Notes: generated from the sequence alone by a model not told the origin. Counted from the first letter of the stretch, positions 7,014 to 15,056 are shown. The stretch is DNA of 15,712 nt from an uncultured Allobaculum sp. (GCA_948467695.1 CAOKFJ010000010.1:1-15712); one strand, 5' to 3'. Numbers and translations: made by a program.

Positions 7014-7846
7014 AGACATGGCGCAGACTCGCAATTCCCTATCTGATCTGGGGAAGCTGCATGCTCCTGCTCCCGATGCTTCTGATCGTGTTCTACTCCA
7101 TTGTGCAGCCCGGCAATGAAGTCACCACATTCAGCTTCACTCTGAACAGCTACGTGCGCTTCTTTACCGATCCAAACTTCCTGATGATTTTATGGCGCTC
7201 GCTTAGTGTGGCGCTCAAAACGACAGCGCTGTGTCTTTTGATCGGCTATCCGATCGCCTACTGGATCAGCCGCTGCTCCAAAAAGACGCAGAACCTCATG
7301 ATTCTGCTTATTACGCTCCCGATGTGGATCAACATGCTTGTGCGTACCTACGCCTGGATCGGACTTCTTTCCGAAGGCGGTCCGATTTCGATCGTGCTTG
7401 GATGGTTCGGCATTCACAACGTGGAGATTCTCTACACCGAAACCGCCGTGCTGATCGGCATGGTGTACAACTACCTGCCTTTCATGGTGCTTCAGATTCA
7501 CGCGTCGCTGACCAAAATGGATCCTTCGCTTGTCGAAGCGGCAAGCGACTTGGGCGCTTCGCCTTTCCAGACCTTCTGGCGCGTTATTTTCCCGCTTTCC
7601 GTACCGGGCGTAATTTCCGGCATCACGCTTGTGTTCCTTCCGGCGATTTCCGCCTTCTTCATTCCGAAACTGCTTGGCGGCGGCGGATGGTTCCTGATCG
7701 GAAATGTCATCGAGAACCAGTTCATCACTGTCGGTGAATGGAACTTCGGTTCAGCGATCTCCGTTATCATGGCGCTGATCATGATGCTTCTGATGGGTCT
7801 CGTGCGCAGAGCTGACCGCAAAGGCGCCAAGGAGGCGAAGGCATGA
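7010..7846 (+). CDS. potB: PotB, polyamine ABC importer permease
   Basis: This 278-residue integral membrane protein has about six transmembrane helices. The family EAA loop (residues 176-200, [20 protein letters not shown] and following) docks the ATPase. It forms the translocation pore together with the PotC part of the next gene. Identity as PotB rests on the order ATPase-permease-permease-binding protein, on a long first periplasmic-side loop after helix 1, and on the [14 protein letters not shown] segment (103-116) typical of PotB. The ATG overlaps the potA stop and its own stop overlaps the next start (ATGA at both junctions), so the three transporter genes are translationally coupled and made in similar amounts. 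Confidence 0.94.
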   Translation: MKTWRRLAIPYLIWGSCMLLLPMLLIVFYSIVQPGNEVTTFSFTLNSYVRFFTDPNFLMILWRSLSVALKTTALCLLIGYPIAYWISRCSKKTQNLMILLITLPMWINMLVRTYAWIGLLSEGGPISIVLGWFGIHNVEILYTETAVLIGMVYNYLPFMVLQIHASLTKMDPSLVEAASDLGASPFQTFWRVIFPLSVPGVISGITLVFLPAISAFFIPKLLGGGGWFLIGNVIENQFITVGEWNFGSAISVIMALIMMLLMGLVRRADRKGAKEAKA

Positions 7847-9768
7847 AACAGAAACAGGGCATGAATAAAAGACGCCCCTTTGGCGCTACCCTGACTACCC
7901 TGATGATGATCTTCTTCTATCTGCCGATCATCTTCATGGTTGTCTTCTCCTTCAACAGTTCCAAATCGCTGACGCACTTTACCGGCTTCTCGCTTCGCTG
8001 GTATGAGCAGATGTTCGCTTCGCACGACATGATGAACTCGCTGTATGTGACGATAATCATCGCGGTGCTGGCGACTCTGATTTCAACCATTGTCGGCACC
8101 CTGACCGCCATTGGTCTTCGCTATTCCAAAAAACTTGTCCGCGCCTATGTGACGCAGATCAATGACCTGCCGATGATGAACCCGGAAATTGTGACCGCGA
8201 TCGGTCTGATGCTTCTGTTCATCACGTTCCATATCGAACGCGGATTCACCACGCTGCTTCTGGCGCATATCGCCTTCTGCATTCCCTACGTCATGCTTTC
8301 CGTTATGCCGAAACTGCGTCAGCTCGATCCAAACCTTGCCGATGCGGCGATGGACCTTGGCGCGACGCCGTTTCAGACGCTGACCAAAGTCATCGTGCCG
8401 GAAATCATGCCGGGTATTGTCTCGGGCGCGATTATCGCGTTTACGATGAGTTTCGATGACTTCATCATTTCGTACTTCGCGACCGGGAAAGGCGTGAAAA
8501 ACCTTTCGATCATGGTCTACACCATGGCTAAGCGTGTAAATCCCTCGATCAACGCGATTTCGACTCTGCTTGTCGCGCTGATCACGGTGATTCTGCTTGC
8601 GGTCAATATCGTTCCGGTTATCCGCAAAAAGATCGCGGAAAAACACCAGAACGATCCGACTTACTCTCCCGCACCGCGCAAACATACCGCGCGCAACACG
8701 CTCATATTCGCTCTTGTGGGCGCAGCCGCAGCGTGCCTGATCTTCTTCCGTCCCTCCACCGGCACACAGCCATTTGCGGGACAGGTTCTCCATCTGTATC
8801 TGCCGGGCGAATACATTTCCGATGAAATGCTTTCGAACTTCGAACAGCAGACCGGCGCCGAGGTTGTGGTCGACAACTTCGATTCCAACGAACAGATGTA
8901 CATCAAGGTCGCCAACGGCGAATCGTTTGATGTTCTGATTCCCTCGGACTATATGATTCAGCGCCTGATCGAAGAAGACCTGCTTCTTAAACTCGATCCC
9001 GCCAAAGTCGATGAGGCGATGGTGCAGATCGATGACAAAGTGCTCGATATGGCGTACGATCCGGGCAACCAGTACTCCGTGCCGTACTTCTGGGGCACTG
9101 TGGGCATTGTCTACGACAAAAACAAAGTGTCGCAGGAAGATCTTGAAAAAGACGGATGGGCGATCTTCGCCGATCCGAAATACAAAGGCGACATTTACCT
9201 GTACGACAGCGAACGCGATCAGTTCATGTCCGCGCTCAAGAGCCTGGGCTACTCGATGAATACATCGGATCCCGAAGAGCTCAAACAGGCGTACGAATGG
9301 CTTGAAAACATCGTCAAAACGATGGAGCCGGAAATCGTCACCGACGAAATCATCGACAACATGGCAAACGCCCGTAAAGCGCTTGGCATGATCTACTCGG
9401 GCGATGCGACCTACGTCATGCAGGAAAACGACCAGATGGGCTACTATCTGCCTGAAGAAGGCACGAATATCTGGACCGACGCCATGTGCATTCCCAAGAG
9501 CGCGCAGAACCCTGAACTCGCCTACGAATTCATCAACTATGCCGCTTCCTACGAAGCGCAGATGATCAACTCTCTGTATGTCGGCTATACTGCCGCCAAC
9601 AAGGAGGTTGAAGATGAACTTGCGGCAAGCGAGTTCGAAGGTCTCGATTCCTACATTCCGCGTTCGGGAAATGCGCTCGATGAAGTCTTCGAGTACAATC
9701 CCGACAGCCGCAAAGCGATTGCGGAATACTGGAGCCGCGTTAAAGTCGTTGCTTCCAACAGCCGCTAG
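7843..9768 (+). CDS. potC: PotC-PotD fusion: polyamine permease joined to its substrate-binding domain
   Basis: This 641-residue protein has residues ~1-268 equivalent to PotC, with about six membrane helices and the EAA loop at 168-190 (DAAMDLGATPFQTLTKVIVP). A charged cytoplasmic linker (~261-284) leads to a seventh helix (about 285-302, NTLIFALVGAAAACLIFF). Residues ~312-641 are a full PotD-type binding protein: the PSDYMIQRL segment near 367, LYDSERDQF near 453-461 and IWTDAMCIP at 543-551. In E. coli PotD the matching W-x-D holds the polyamine. The seventh helix places the binding domain outside the cell, so no lipobox or separate PotD gene is needed, and none is present. A strong AAGGAGG site lies 7 bases before the ATG, inside potB. 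Similar permease/binding-protein fusions are known in other importer families. Spermidine versus putrescine preference cannot be read from sequence alone. Confidence 0.94.
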   Translation: MKQKQGMNKRRPFGATLTTLMMIFFYLPIIFMVVFSFNSSKSLTHFTGFSLRWYEQMFASHDMMNSLYVTIIIAVLATLISTIVGTLTAIGLRYSKKLVRAYVTQINDLPMMNPEIVTAIGLMLLFITFHIERGFTTLLLAHIAFCIPYVMLSVMPKLRQLDPNLADAAMDLGATPFQTLTKVIVPEIMPGIVSGAIIAFTMSFDDFIISYFATGKGVKNLSIMVYTMAKRVNPSINAISTLLVALITVILLAVNIVPVIRKKIAEKHQNDPTYSPAPRKHTARNTLIFALVGAAAACLIFFRPSTGTQPFAGQVLHLYLPGEYISDEMLSNFEQQTGAEVVVDNFDSNEQMYIKVANGESFDVLIPSDYMIQRLIEEDLLLKLDPAKVDEAMVQIDDKVLDMAYDPGNQYSVPYFWGTVGIVYDKNKVSQEDLEKDGWAIFADPKYKGDIYLYDSERDQFMSALKSLGYSMNTSDPEELKQAYEWLENIVKTMEPEIVTDEIIDNMANARKALGMIYSGDATYVMQENDQMGYYLPEEGTNIWTDAMCIPKSAQNPELAYEFINYAASYEAQMINSLYVGYTAANKEVEDELAASEFEGLDSYIPRSGNALDEVFEYNPDSRKAIAEYWSRVKVVASNSR

Positions 9769-9806
9769 ACTATCGGCTCAAACGCTTCACTCAAATACAT
9801 ACACGC

Positions 9807-9840
9807 AAGCCGCCGTAAGAATACGGCGGCTTCTTTGTAT
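9807..9840 (+). terminator. Terminator of the pot operon
   Basis: An 11-bp perfect stem (9807-9817 with 9822-9832, AAGCCGCCGTA and its complement) closes a 4-base AGAA loop and is followed by CTTTGTAT. It lies about 40 bases beyond the potCD stop codon. The T-run is interrupted, but the stem is GC-rich and stable. Confidence 0.8.
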
Positions 9841-9892
9841 CTGACAGACTTTCAAAGTGAAGCGCAGCGGTTTGGCGTCGCTGCCTGGACAG

Positions 9893-9930
9893 AATAAAAC
9901 GCCTCTGCAGACCATATGGCGGCAGAGGCG
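9893..9930 (-). terminator. Terminator of the M56 peptidase gene
   Basis: CGCCTCTGC (9900-9908) pairs with GCAGAGGCG (9922-9930) around a loop holding CCATATGG. On the minus strand the stem is followed by TTTTATT. It lies about 65 bases past the stop codon of the minus-strand gene at 9994, back to back with the pot operon terminator. Confidence 0.78.
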
Positions 9931-9993
9931 CAGCCCGAAAAATTACGGACGAAGTTTGTGTTGAGAAAAATTGAGATGTCTTCGCTGCTGCGG

Positions 9994-10944
9994 CTAGGGA
10001 AGAACCTCGGTTGAAACAAGAAGAAGCGACGAGAGAAACGCCATCAGATAAGGGATCACCAGGATAAGCGGATGCGTTTTGAGCGGCTTTTCGAAATTGG
10101 TATTGAGCAGAAAATGAATGCGCGATTCGAGGGGCTCTTTGGCCATGACGGAAAACGCCTGCGCGTATGCGGGATCCTTCTGGCGGATGTATTTCGAAGA
10201 AGGAGAGGAAAAGCGCAGCAGCGCGCGGGAGTAATCCAGACGCGCCTGAGCACTGCGGTTGGCGTTCACCGTAAGATCGACGCGGATTTCATAGAAGAGA
10301 TCCATGGTCGGGGTGATTTTATTGATGGGCGGAAACCACCAGTACAGAATCCTAAGCAGTTTGACGGCGCGAAGATAGGCAATATCGTCATTGTTGATAT
10401 GCCCGGCTTCGTGCAGAAGGACAAATTCATATTCTTCCGGCGTCATGGGATCGTCGGGAATCAGGATGCGTCTGCTTCTTCCCATGACAAAGGAAGACTG
10501 CACATTCGGGCATACATACACATCATAGTCCGGGCCGATGTAATCGGGGAGAAAGTCGGAAATATGGCGGTGCACAGAATCTTTGAGAAGCAGATCGCAG
10601 AGCACGCCCTGCTTGTTCCAGGCGATGCGCTGTTTGACGATTGTGAACAGAGCGCCCGCAAGCCAGATCCAGTTCAGCCAGCCAAAACCGTTTATGGAAA
10701 GGAAAGTAAACGAATCCAGAAAGCGCTCAAGTTCATAGAACCAGGAGTTCCACGGCAGCGGAATACCGATGAGAAAACTGCAGGGAAGAAACATTCGAAG
10801 AAAGAAAATCCATACAAGAATCGTCAGAAAATCGGGATGGATTTTATAGGCAATTGCGGGATTGCGAAAGATCAGTTTGAGTACCCAGATGATGGCCCAT
10901 GAAGAGAGCAGAGCCATGCACAGAGAATAGAGAGACAGGGTCAT
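9994..10944 (-). CDS. M56 family (BlaR1/MecR1-like) membrane metallopeptidase, stand-alone
   Basis: This 316-residue membrane protein has the zinc-peptidase motif HEAGH at 178-182 and a downstream YEIRVD (218-223) whose Glu219/Asp223 fit the third-ligand region of M56 enzymes. Hydrophobic segments lie at about 2-24, 37-62, 87-104 and 293-312, putting the catalytic loop on the cytoplasmic side as in BlaR1/MecR1. Those sensors are about 600 residues with an extracellular penicillin-binding domain, and that domain is absent here. Usually a BlaI/MecI-type repressor gene is adjacent and is the protein cleaved, but no such gene is visible on either side. So the signal sensed and the substrate are unknown. 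Start choice: AAGAAGG lies about 6 bases before the ATG. It is convergent with the pot operon and ends at the 9900-9930 terminator. Confidence 0.85.
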   Translation of the reverse strand: MTLSLYSLCMALLSSWAIIWVLKLIFRNPAIAYKIHPDFLTILVWIFFLRMFLPCSFLIGIPLPWNSWFYELERFLDSFTFLSINGFGWLNWIWLAGALFTIVKQRIAWNKQGVLCDLLLKDSVHRHISDFLPDYIGPDYDVYVCPNVQSSFVMGRSRRILIPDDPMTPEEYEFVLLHEAGHINNDDIAYLRAVKLLRILYWWFPPINKITPTMDLFYEIRVDLTVNANRSAQARLDYSRALLRFSSPSSKYIRQKDPAYAQAFSVMAKEPLESRIHFLLNTNFEKPLKTHPLILVIPYLMAFLSSLLLVSTEVLP

Positions 10945-11008
10945 GAGGCACCTTCTTTCCTGTTTTCATTCCGGAAAATCGCTTCCGAAATGAAAGTAAA
11001 TGAAACAA

Positions 11009-11025
11009 AATTGGGTCACCCAATT
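11009..11025. promoter_or_regulatory. Perfect 17-base palindrome upstream of the M56 gene
   Basis: AATTGGGT-C-ACCCAATT is perfectly symmetrical and lies 65-81 bases upstream of the M56 ATG. On the minus strand it is followed by TTTTGTTT. It is most likely an operator for a dimeric repressor. A weak hairpin terminator with a short stem is less likely. A poor promoter (TTGGGT, 17 bases, TTTACT on the minus strand) overlaps it. Confidence 0.45.
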
Positions 11026-11040
11026 CCTTTCCATTTTAAC

Positions 11041-11550
11041 AAATGCGTCGCTGTGTAAAGATGGGAGAAATGAATCTGCGGGATTTGTTTAGGAAGCATG
11101 CGAAAAACAGGCATTGGAAAGAATTGAGAAAAGGAATTTTTGTCTTATGGACGGTTATATTAAAATATTGATGGATTATAAATATGAAGGTATCTGATTT
11201 TGATGATTAACTCCAAAACCGTGAAACCTTGTCATTCTTTATGATTGGCGCAAACAAAAGCAATTTATTCGTTCGCTTACGGCGGACATAACGGTTAGCA
11301 TCTGCACGTTAGACAGAGCGACTGTATAAAGAAAACACATCGGACATTAAGACTTTCGATAGAAAAGCCGGCCTTCAGATCCGGAAAATTTTGTCCGTTT
11401 CCTATTCTACAACAGCGCTTACATTCATTTCATTGATTTTCATCCGCACCATGCAACTCATGCTTTAAATGAGTATTGAAGAATGGATATTGTCCAATTG
11501 ATGTGAGTGCCGAAAGCGTTTGCCAAAGCATGGTCTGATAAAATAGAGAA
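11041..11550. other. About 500 bases without a recognisable gene
   Basis: This is AT-richer than the flanking genes and broken by stop codons in all six frames. The open frames present are short and lack ribosome binding sites. I see no tRNA, no known riboswitch and no repeat array. It separates the divergently arranged M56 gene and copA, so it should contain their promoters, but I cannot place a convincing -35/-10 pair for copA in it. Confidence 0.5.
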
Positions 11551-11632
11551 CGCAAGCTGGCTTTCGTTTTGCGAATGAGCATGCAGAAGATCTGAAAAGA
11601 TCTCGCATACCTGAGAGAAGGTATATTTTTTT
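11551..11632 (+). ncRNA. Structured element ending in a T7 run (possible copA leader attenuator or small RNA 3' end)
   Basis: Three adjoining inverted repeats are visible. CGCAA/TTGCG lies at 11551-11555 and 11569-11573. ATGC..AGATCT/AGATCT..GCAT lies at 11581-11593 and 11598-11608 around a GAAA loop. ATACCT/AGGTAT lies at 11607-11612 and 11619-11624. The last is followed by ATTTTTTTAA. The third stem is short, but the uninterrupted T7 is unusual in this window. The element is 125-205 bases before the copA start and reads in the same direction, so it could end an independent RNA or act as an attenuator in the copA leader. No known RNA family is recognised. Confidence 0.3.
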
Positions 11633-11717
11633 AATGGGCGCATCCCCCTGCAGACAGGTTATGTCCACGACAACGATTCAATCTGCACACGATGCGCTGC
11701 ACACCGTTTATATACAG

Positions 11718-11734
11718 ACTGGCGTATCGCCAGT
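11718..11734. promoter_or_regulatory. Inverted repeat just upstream of copA
   Basis: ACTGGCG-TAT-CGCCAGT is a perfect 7-bp inverted repeat. It ends 12 bases before the copA Shine-Dalgarno, and a direct repeat ATACAG flanks it on both sides (11712-11717 and 11737-11742). A TATATA/TATACA sequence at 11709-11716 may be the -10 box, making this a candidate operator around the transcription start. It does not match the TACA-N2-TGTA box of CopY or an obvious CueR site. It could also be an mRNA hairpin. Confidence 0.4.
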
Positions 11735-11757
11735 GCATACAGGAAAGGAGAAGATGA

Positions 11758-14700
11758 ATGGAAAAGAAAACTTTTGATGTCTCCGGCATGACATGCGCCG
11801 CCTGCGAAGCGGCTGTCACACGCGCTGTTTCCAAACTGGATGGCGTTGAGCAGGCAGACGTCTCTCTTCTTGCGCAGGATATGAAAGTCGAATTCGATCC
11901 TGCCAAAGTCACCCCGCAGAAAATCGAAGAAGCGGTAAAGCAGGCCGGATATGCCGCAAGCCTGCAGACACCTCCAGATGCGGCTCATAAAGAAACCGTC
12001 GCGGATATATGGGCAAAGCGCAGCGAGCGCATTCGAAACGAATCCGAACAGAAAAAGAAAAAGCTGATCGCTTCGCTGATTCTTCTTGCCGTTCTGATGT
12101 GCTTTTCGATGCTTCCCATGCTTGGCGTTTTCACCTTTTTGATGGATATGGAATGGATGATGGTTGATGCGACGGTGCAGATGTTCATCGCCACGCTCAT
12201 TCTCTTTATTCAGAAAGATTTCTTTACGCATGGCTTCAAGACACTGTTTCACGGCAGTCCGAATATGGACACCCTTGTCGCGGTCGGCTCTTCCGTGTCG
12301 TTTATCTACGGATTCTATGGTCTGATGCTCATGGCGTACGGCTATGGCGTCATGGACCATACGCTGATTCATAACGGTATGAACGCGCTCTATTTTGAAA
12401 GCGCGGCGATGATCGTGACACTGGTTTCGCTGGGCAAATACCTCGAAGCGAGATCCAAATCCAAAACCGGTGACGCGCTGGCTAAACTGGTCAGTCTCGC
12501 GCCGAAAACCGCGCTGGTTAAACGCGGCGCGGATTTTGTCGAAGTGCCGGCTGAAGATGTGCGCGCCGGCGATCTGGTCAAGATTGTTCCCGGCGCTAGC
12601 ATTCCTGTTGACGGTATTGTAAAAGAGGGCACAGGCACCCTGGATCAGTCGGCGATTACCGGCGAGTCGATGCCGGTTGAAAAGGCCGAGGGCGATTCGG
12701 TGATGTCGGCTTCGACCAACCTGAACGGCTCGTTTGTGATGGAAGCGACTAAGGTCGGTTCCGATACCACACTTGCGCAGATCATTACACTTGTCGACGA
12801 AGCCGGAAACTCCAAAGCGCCGATTGCGCGTCTGGCGGACAAAGTCTCCGGTGTCTTTGTGCCTACGGTTCTGGCGCTGTCTTTGCTGACGCTTGCCGGA
12901 TGGCTGATCGCCGGCAAAGATATCGGCTTCGCGCTCAACTGCGCGATTTCCGTTCTTGTTATTTCGTGCCCGTGCGCGCTTGGTCTGGCGACACCGCTGG
13001 CGATTATGGTCGCTACCGGAAAAGCCGCGCAGTATGGCATTCTGGTCAAATCCGCGAGCGCGCTCGAGACGCTGGCTAAAGTCAATACGGTCGTTCTCGA
13101 CAAAACCGGAACCATTACGCAGGGAAAACCGAGTGTTGTCTCGATGACCCTCTTCAACCGCGACTTCGATCGCGAGCGTTTTCTCTCGATTGCAGCGGCT
13201 GCGGAATCCGGATCGGAACATCCGCTCGCTAAAGCCGTTCTTGAAGAAGCTTCCAAAGAAAAACTTGTTCTGCCGGCAGTCTCCAGTTTCAAAGCGTTTG
13301 GCGGAAAAGGACTGGAAGCGACAGTCGATGGAATTCATGTGCAGGCGGGAAACGCCGTGTTCATGGAACAGGAAGGCATTGTGCTTTCCGAGAATGCGCG
13401 CAAAGCCGCGCAGGATGTTGCCGATCTTGGCGGAACACCTTTGTTCTTCGCTTTTGACGGACGTCTTTGCGGACTGATCGGCGCGGCAGATGAAGTGCGT
13501 GCCACTTCGCGCGCGGCGATCGCGAGACTTCGCAAAGAAGGCGTCGATGTCATCATGCTCACCGGAGACAACGCCCGCACCGCGAAAGCCATTGCGGCCA
13601 ATCTGGATGTCAGCGATGTAATCTCCGATGTTCTGCCTGCGGACAAGGAATCTGTCATTCGCAAACTGCAGGATGAAGGCAAACTGACCGTCATGGTCGG
13701 CGATGGCATCAACGATGCGCCGGCGCTGACAAGAGCCGATGTCGGCATCGCGGTAAAATCCGGAACGGATATCGCAATGGAATCCGCCGATATTGTCCTG
13801 ATGAAAAACAATCTGATGGATGTCGTGACAGCGATCGAGCTTTCGCGCTCCACCATTCGAAATATCAAAGAAAACCTCTTCTGGGCTTTCTTCTACAACT
13901 GCCTGGGCATTCCTCTGGCGATGGGCCTGTTCTACCCGTTCAATGGCTGGCTGCTCAACCCGATGATCGGCGCGGCTGCCATGTCCTTCTCGTCCGTGAC
14001 TGTCTGCCTCAACGCGCTGCGTCTGCGTTTCTTCAAGCCGGCTAAAGCTGACGTGCAGGCAGAAAAAGCGGATGAAAACGCCGTTGGTGAAAAAACGGTA
14101 AAATGCACGGAAATGTTTGAAGATCCTGCCAAAACATCTGTTTCGCCAACAGACGGCATGGTCAGAATTCCCGTCTTCGGACCGGTGAACAGCACATGCA
14201 AAAAGAAAGCTTCCAATGAAGCGATTGAAAAAGCAGAAACCGCGGCTCCTGTCTCCAAACCGGATGCAGGCAATACGCCCGCTTTTGCGCAGACGACGCT
14301 GTTCCATGTAAATGGCATGATGTGCGCGCACTGTCAGGCGCATGTCACACAGGCGCTTGAAGCGCTTGAAGGTGTAAAAGAGGTTATTGTCTCTCTCGAG
14401 AACAATGATGCCCGCGTATGTTCCGATCGTCCCATCGACTTGCAGGTATTCAAAAACGCGATTGAAGATGCCGGCTATGAAGTCAAAGCCGATACACCAT
14501 CGGTTATCGCCAAAGCAAAATCTTCAGCCGCTCTTTCGCAGCAGCATGTGGATGAAATGCTGTTTGCATTGCGCGATCAGTACGACGGCATGAACTGGAT
14601 GATCTGGAACAATGCCGATCGCATGCTTGCCTGCAAAGGCGAAAATATTCCTTCACAGACCGAACTCGAGGCATATCTTGAAGAAAGCATTGCCTCTGAT

Positions 14701-14931
14701 GACGTAAATGCAGAGAAAGGAGGTGCGCCCATGACTCTGAAAATTGATGGCATGTCCTGCATGCACTGCGCAGCACGCGTAGAAAAAGCGCTGCTTGGCG
14801 TAGATGGTGTCAAAACCGCTAAAGTCGACCTCGACAACGCTTCCGCTACCGTAACTGGTGACAACCTCGATGCAGCGGCTCTTGCCAAAGCAGTAACCGC
14901 AGCCGGTTATTCCGTAAGCGCAATTGACTAG
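11758..14931 (+). CDS. copA: CopA, Cu(I)-exporting P1B-type ATPase with one N-terminal and two C-terminal HMA domains
   Basis: This 1057-residue protein pumps Cu(I) out of the cytoplasm. HMA domain 1 is at 4-70 with Cys13/Cys16 (MTCAAC). The ATPase core carries TGES (301-304), the metal-site CPC (404-406), phosphorylation Asp448 in DKTGT, HP (488-489) and GDGINDAP (648-655). The last helices have YN (713-714) and M-x-x-S-S (742-746), the Cu(I)-specific P1B-1 signature. Typical Firmicute CopA ends soon after about residue 760. Here a hydrophilic linker (761-845, with Cys783 and Cys814) leads to HMA2 (847-910, Cys856/Cys859), an unrecognised ~80-residue segment and HMA3 (992-1057, Cys1001/Cys1004). 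AGGAAAGGAG lies 7 bases before the ATG; an ATG at 11754 is out of frame and short. No copper regulator is adjacent. Confidence 0.96.
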   Translation: MEKKTFDVSGMTCAACEAAVTRAVSKLDGVEQADVSLLAQDMKVEFDPAKVTPQKIEEAVKQAGYAASLQTPPDAAHKETVADIWAKRSERIRNESEQKKKKLIASLILLAVLMCFSMLPMLGVFTFLMDMEWMMVDATVQMFIATLILFIQKDFFTHGFKTLFHGSPNMDTLVAVGSSVSFIYGFYGLMLMAYGYGVMDHTLIHNGMNALYFESAAMIVTLVSLGKYLEARSKSKTGDALAKLVSLAPKTALVKRGADFVEVPAEDVRAGDLVKIVPGASIPVDGIVKEGTGTLDQSAITGESMPVEKAEGDSVMSASTNLNGSFVMEATKVGSDTTLAQIITLVDEAGNSKAPIARLADKVSGVFVPTVLALSLLTLAGWLIAGKDIGFALNCAISVLVISCPCALGLATPLAIMVATGKAAQYGILVKSASALETLAKVNTVVLDKTGTITQGKPSVVSMTLFNRDFDRERFLSIAAAAESGSEHPLAKAVLEEASKEKLVLPAVSSFKAFGGKGLEATVDGIHVQAGNAVFMEQEGIVLSENARKAAQDVADLGGTPLFFAFDGRLCGLIGAADEVRATSRAAIARLRKEGVDVIMLTGDNARTAKAIAANLDVSDVISDVLPADKESVIRKLQDEGKLTVMVGDGINDAPALTRADVGIAVKSGTDIAMESADIVLMKNNLMDVVTAIELSRSTIRNIKENLFWAFFYNCLGIPLAMGLFYPFNGWLLNPMIGAAAMSFSSVTVCLNALRLRFFKPAKADVQAEKADENAVGEKTVKCTEMFEDPAKTSVSPTDGMVRIPVFGPVNSTCKKKASNEAIEKAETAAPVSKPDAGNTPAFAQTTLFHVNGMMCAHCQAHVTQALEALEGVKEVIVSLENNDARVCSDRPIDLQVFKNAIEDAGYEVKADTPSVIAKAKSSAALSQQHVDEMLFALRDQYDGMNWMIWNNADRMLACKGENIPSQTELEAYLEESIASDDVNAEKGGAPMTLKIDGMSCMHCAARVEKALLGVDGVKTAKVDLDNASATVTGDNLDAAALAKAVTAAGYSVSAID
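14714..14725 (+). promoter_or_regulatory. Internal Shine-Dalgarno sequence within copA
   Basis: AGAAAGGAGGTG sits 6-7 bases before the ATG at 14731. It also encodes the linker residues E-K-G-G of CopA. Its near-full complementarity to the 16S rRNA 3' end and correct spacing decide the nested chaperone start. Confidence 0.55.
14731..14931 (+). CDS. Possible nested CopZ-like copper chaperone made from an internal copA start
   Basis: An in-frame ATG at 14731 (Met992 of CopA) is preceded at 7 bases by AGAAAGGAGGTG (14714-14725), a stronger ribosome binding site than the one at the start of copA itself. Initiation here would give a 66-residue protein that is exactly one HMA domain: beta strand MTLKIDGMSC, the copper-binding MSCMHC (Cys10/Cys13 of the short form), and the usual VDGVKTAKVDL and AGYSV elements. 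Free CopZ chaperones are about 66-70 residues. The layout suggests an ancestral copA-copZ gene pair fused by loss of the copA stop codon, with the copZ start site kept. Whether it is still used is not shown by sequence. Confidence 0.5.
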   Translation: MTLKIDGMSCMHCAARVEKALLGVDGVKTAKVDLDNASATVTGDNLDAAALAKAVTAAGYSVSAID

Positions 14932-14972
14932 CCGCTTCTGCGCTAAAACGCATGAGAATACCAGCAGCATGA

Positions 14973-15026
14973 AACAAAGAAACGCGCCCGATTCCAAACG
15001 AAAGGAATCGGGCGCGTTTCTTTGTT
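14973..15026. terminator. Bidirectional terminator with a perfect 23-bp stem
   Basis: The 23 bases 14973-14995 are perfectly repeated in inverted orientation at 15004-15026, around an 8-base AAACGAAA loop. The stem core is CGCGCCCGATTCC, and both ends read TTTCTTTGTT on the outgoing strand. It lies about 40 bases after the copA stop and about 30 bases after the stop of the minus-strand gene at 15057. It therefore serves both converging transcripts. Confidence 0.9.
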
Positions 15027-15056
15027 GTTCTGATTGAAGAAAGAAATGGTGGATGG

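Noticed and set aside
11174..11239. Minus-strand codons reading QGFTVLELII, like a type IV prepilin cleavage motif
   Set aside because: A stop codon directly precedes the motif, there is no start or basic leader, and the frame stops about ten codons later. Chance match or an unrecognisable remnant.
11659..14343. An 894-codon minus-strand frame opposite copA
   Set aside because: It is the mirror of the P-type ATPase, very rich in Arg/His/Phe and without any domain or start site. Long antisense frames are expected here from the strong codon bias.
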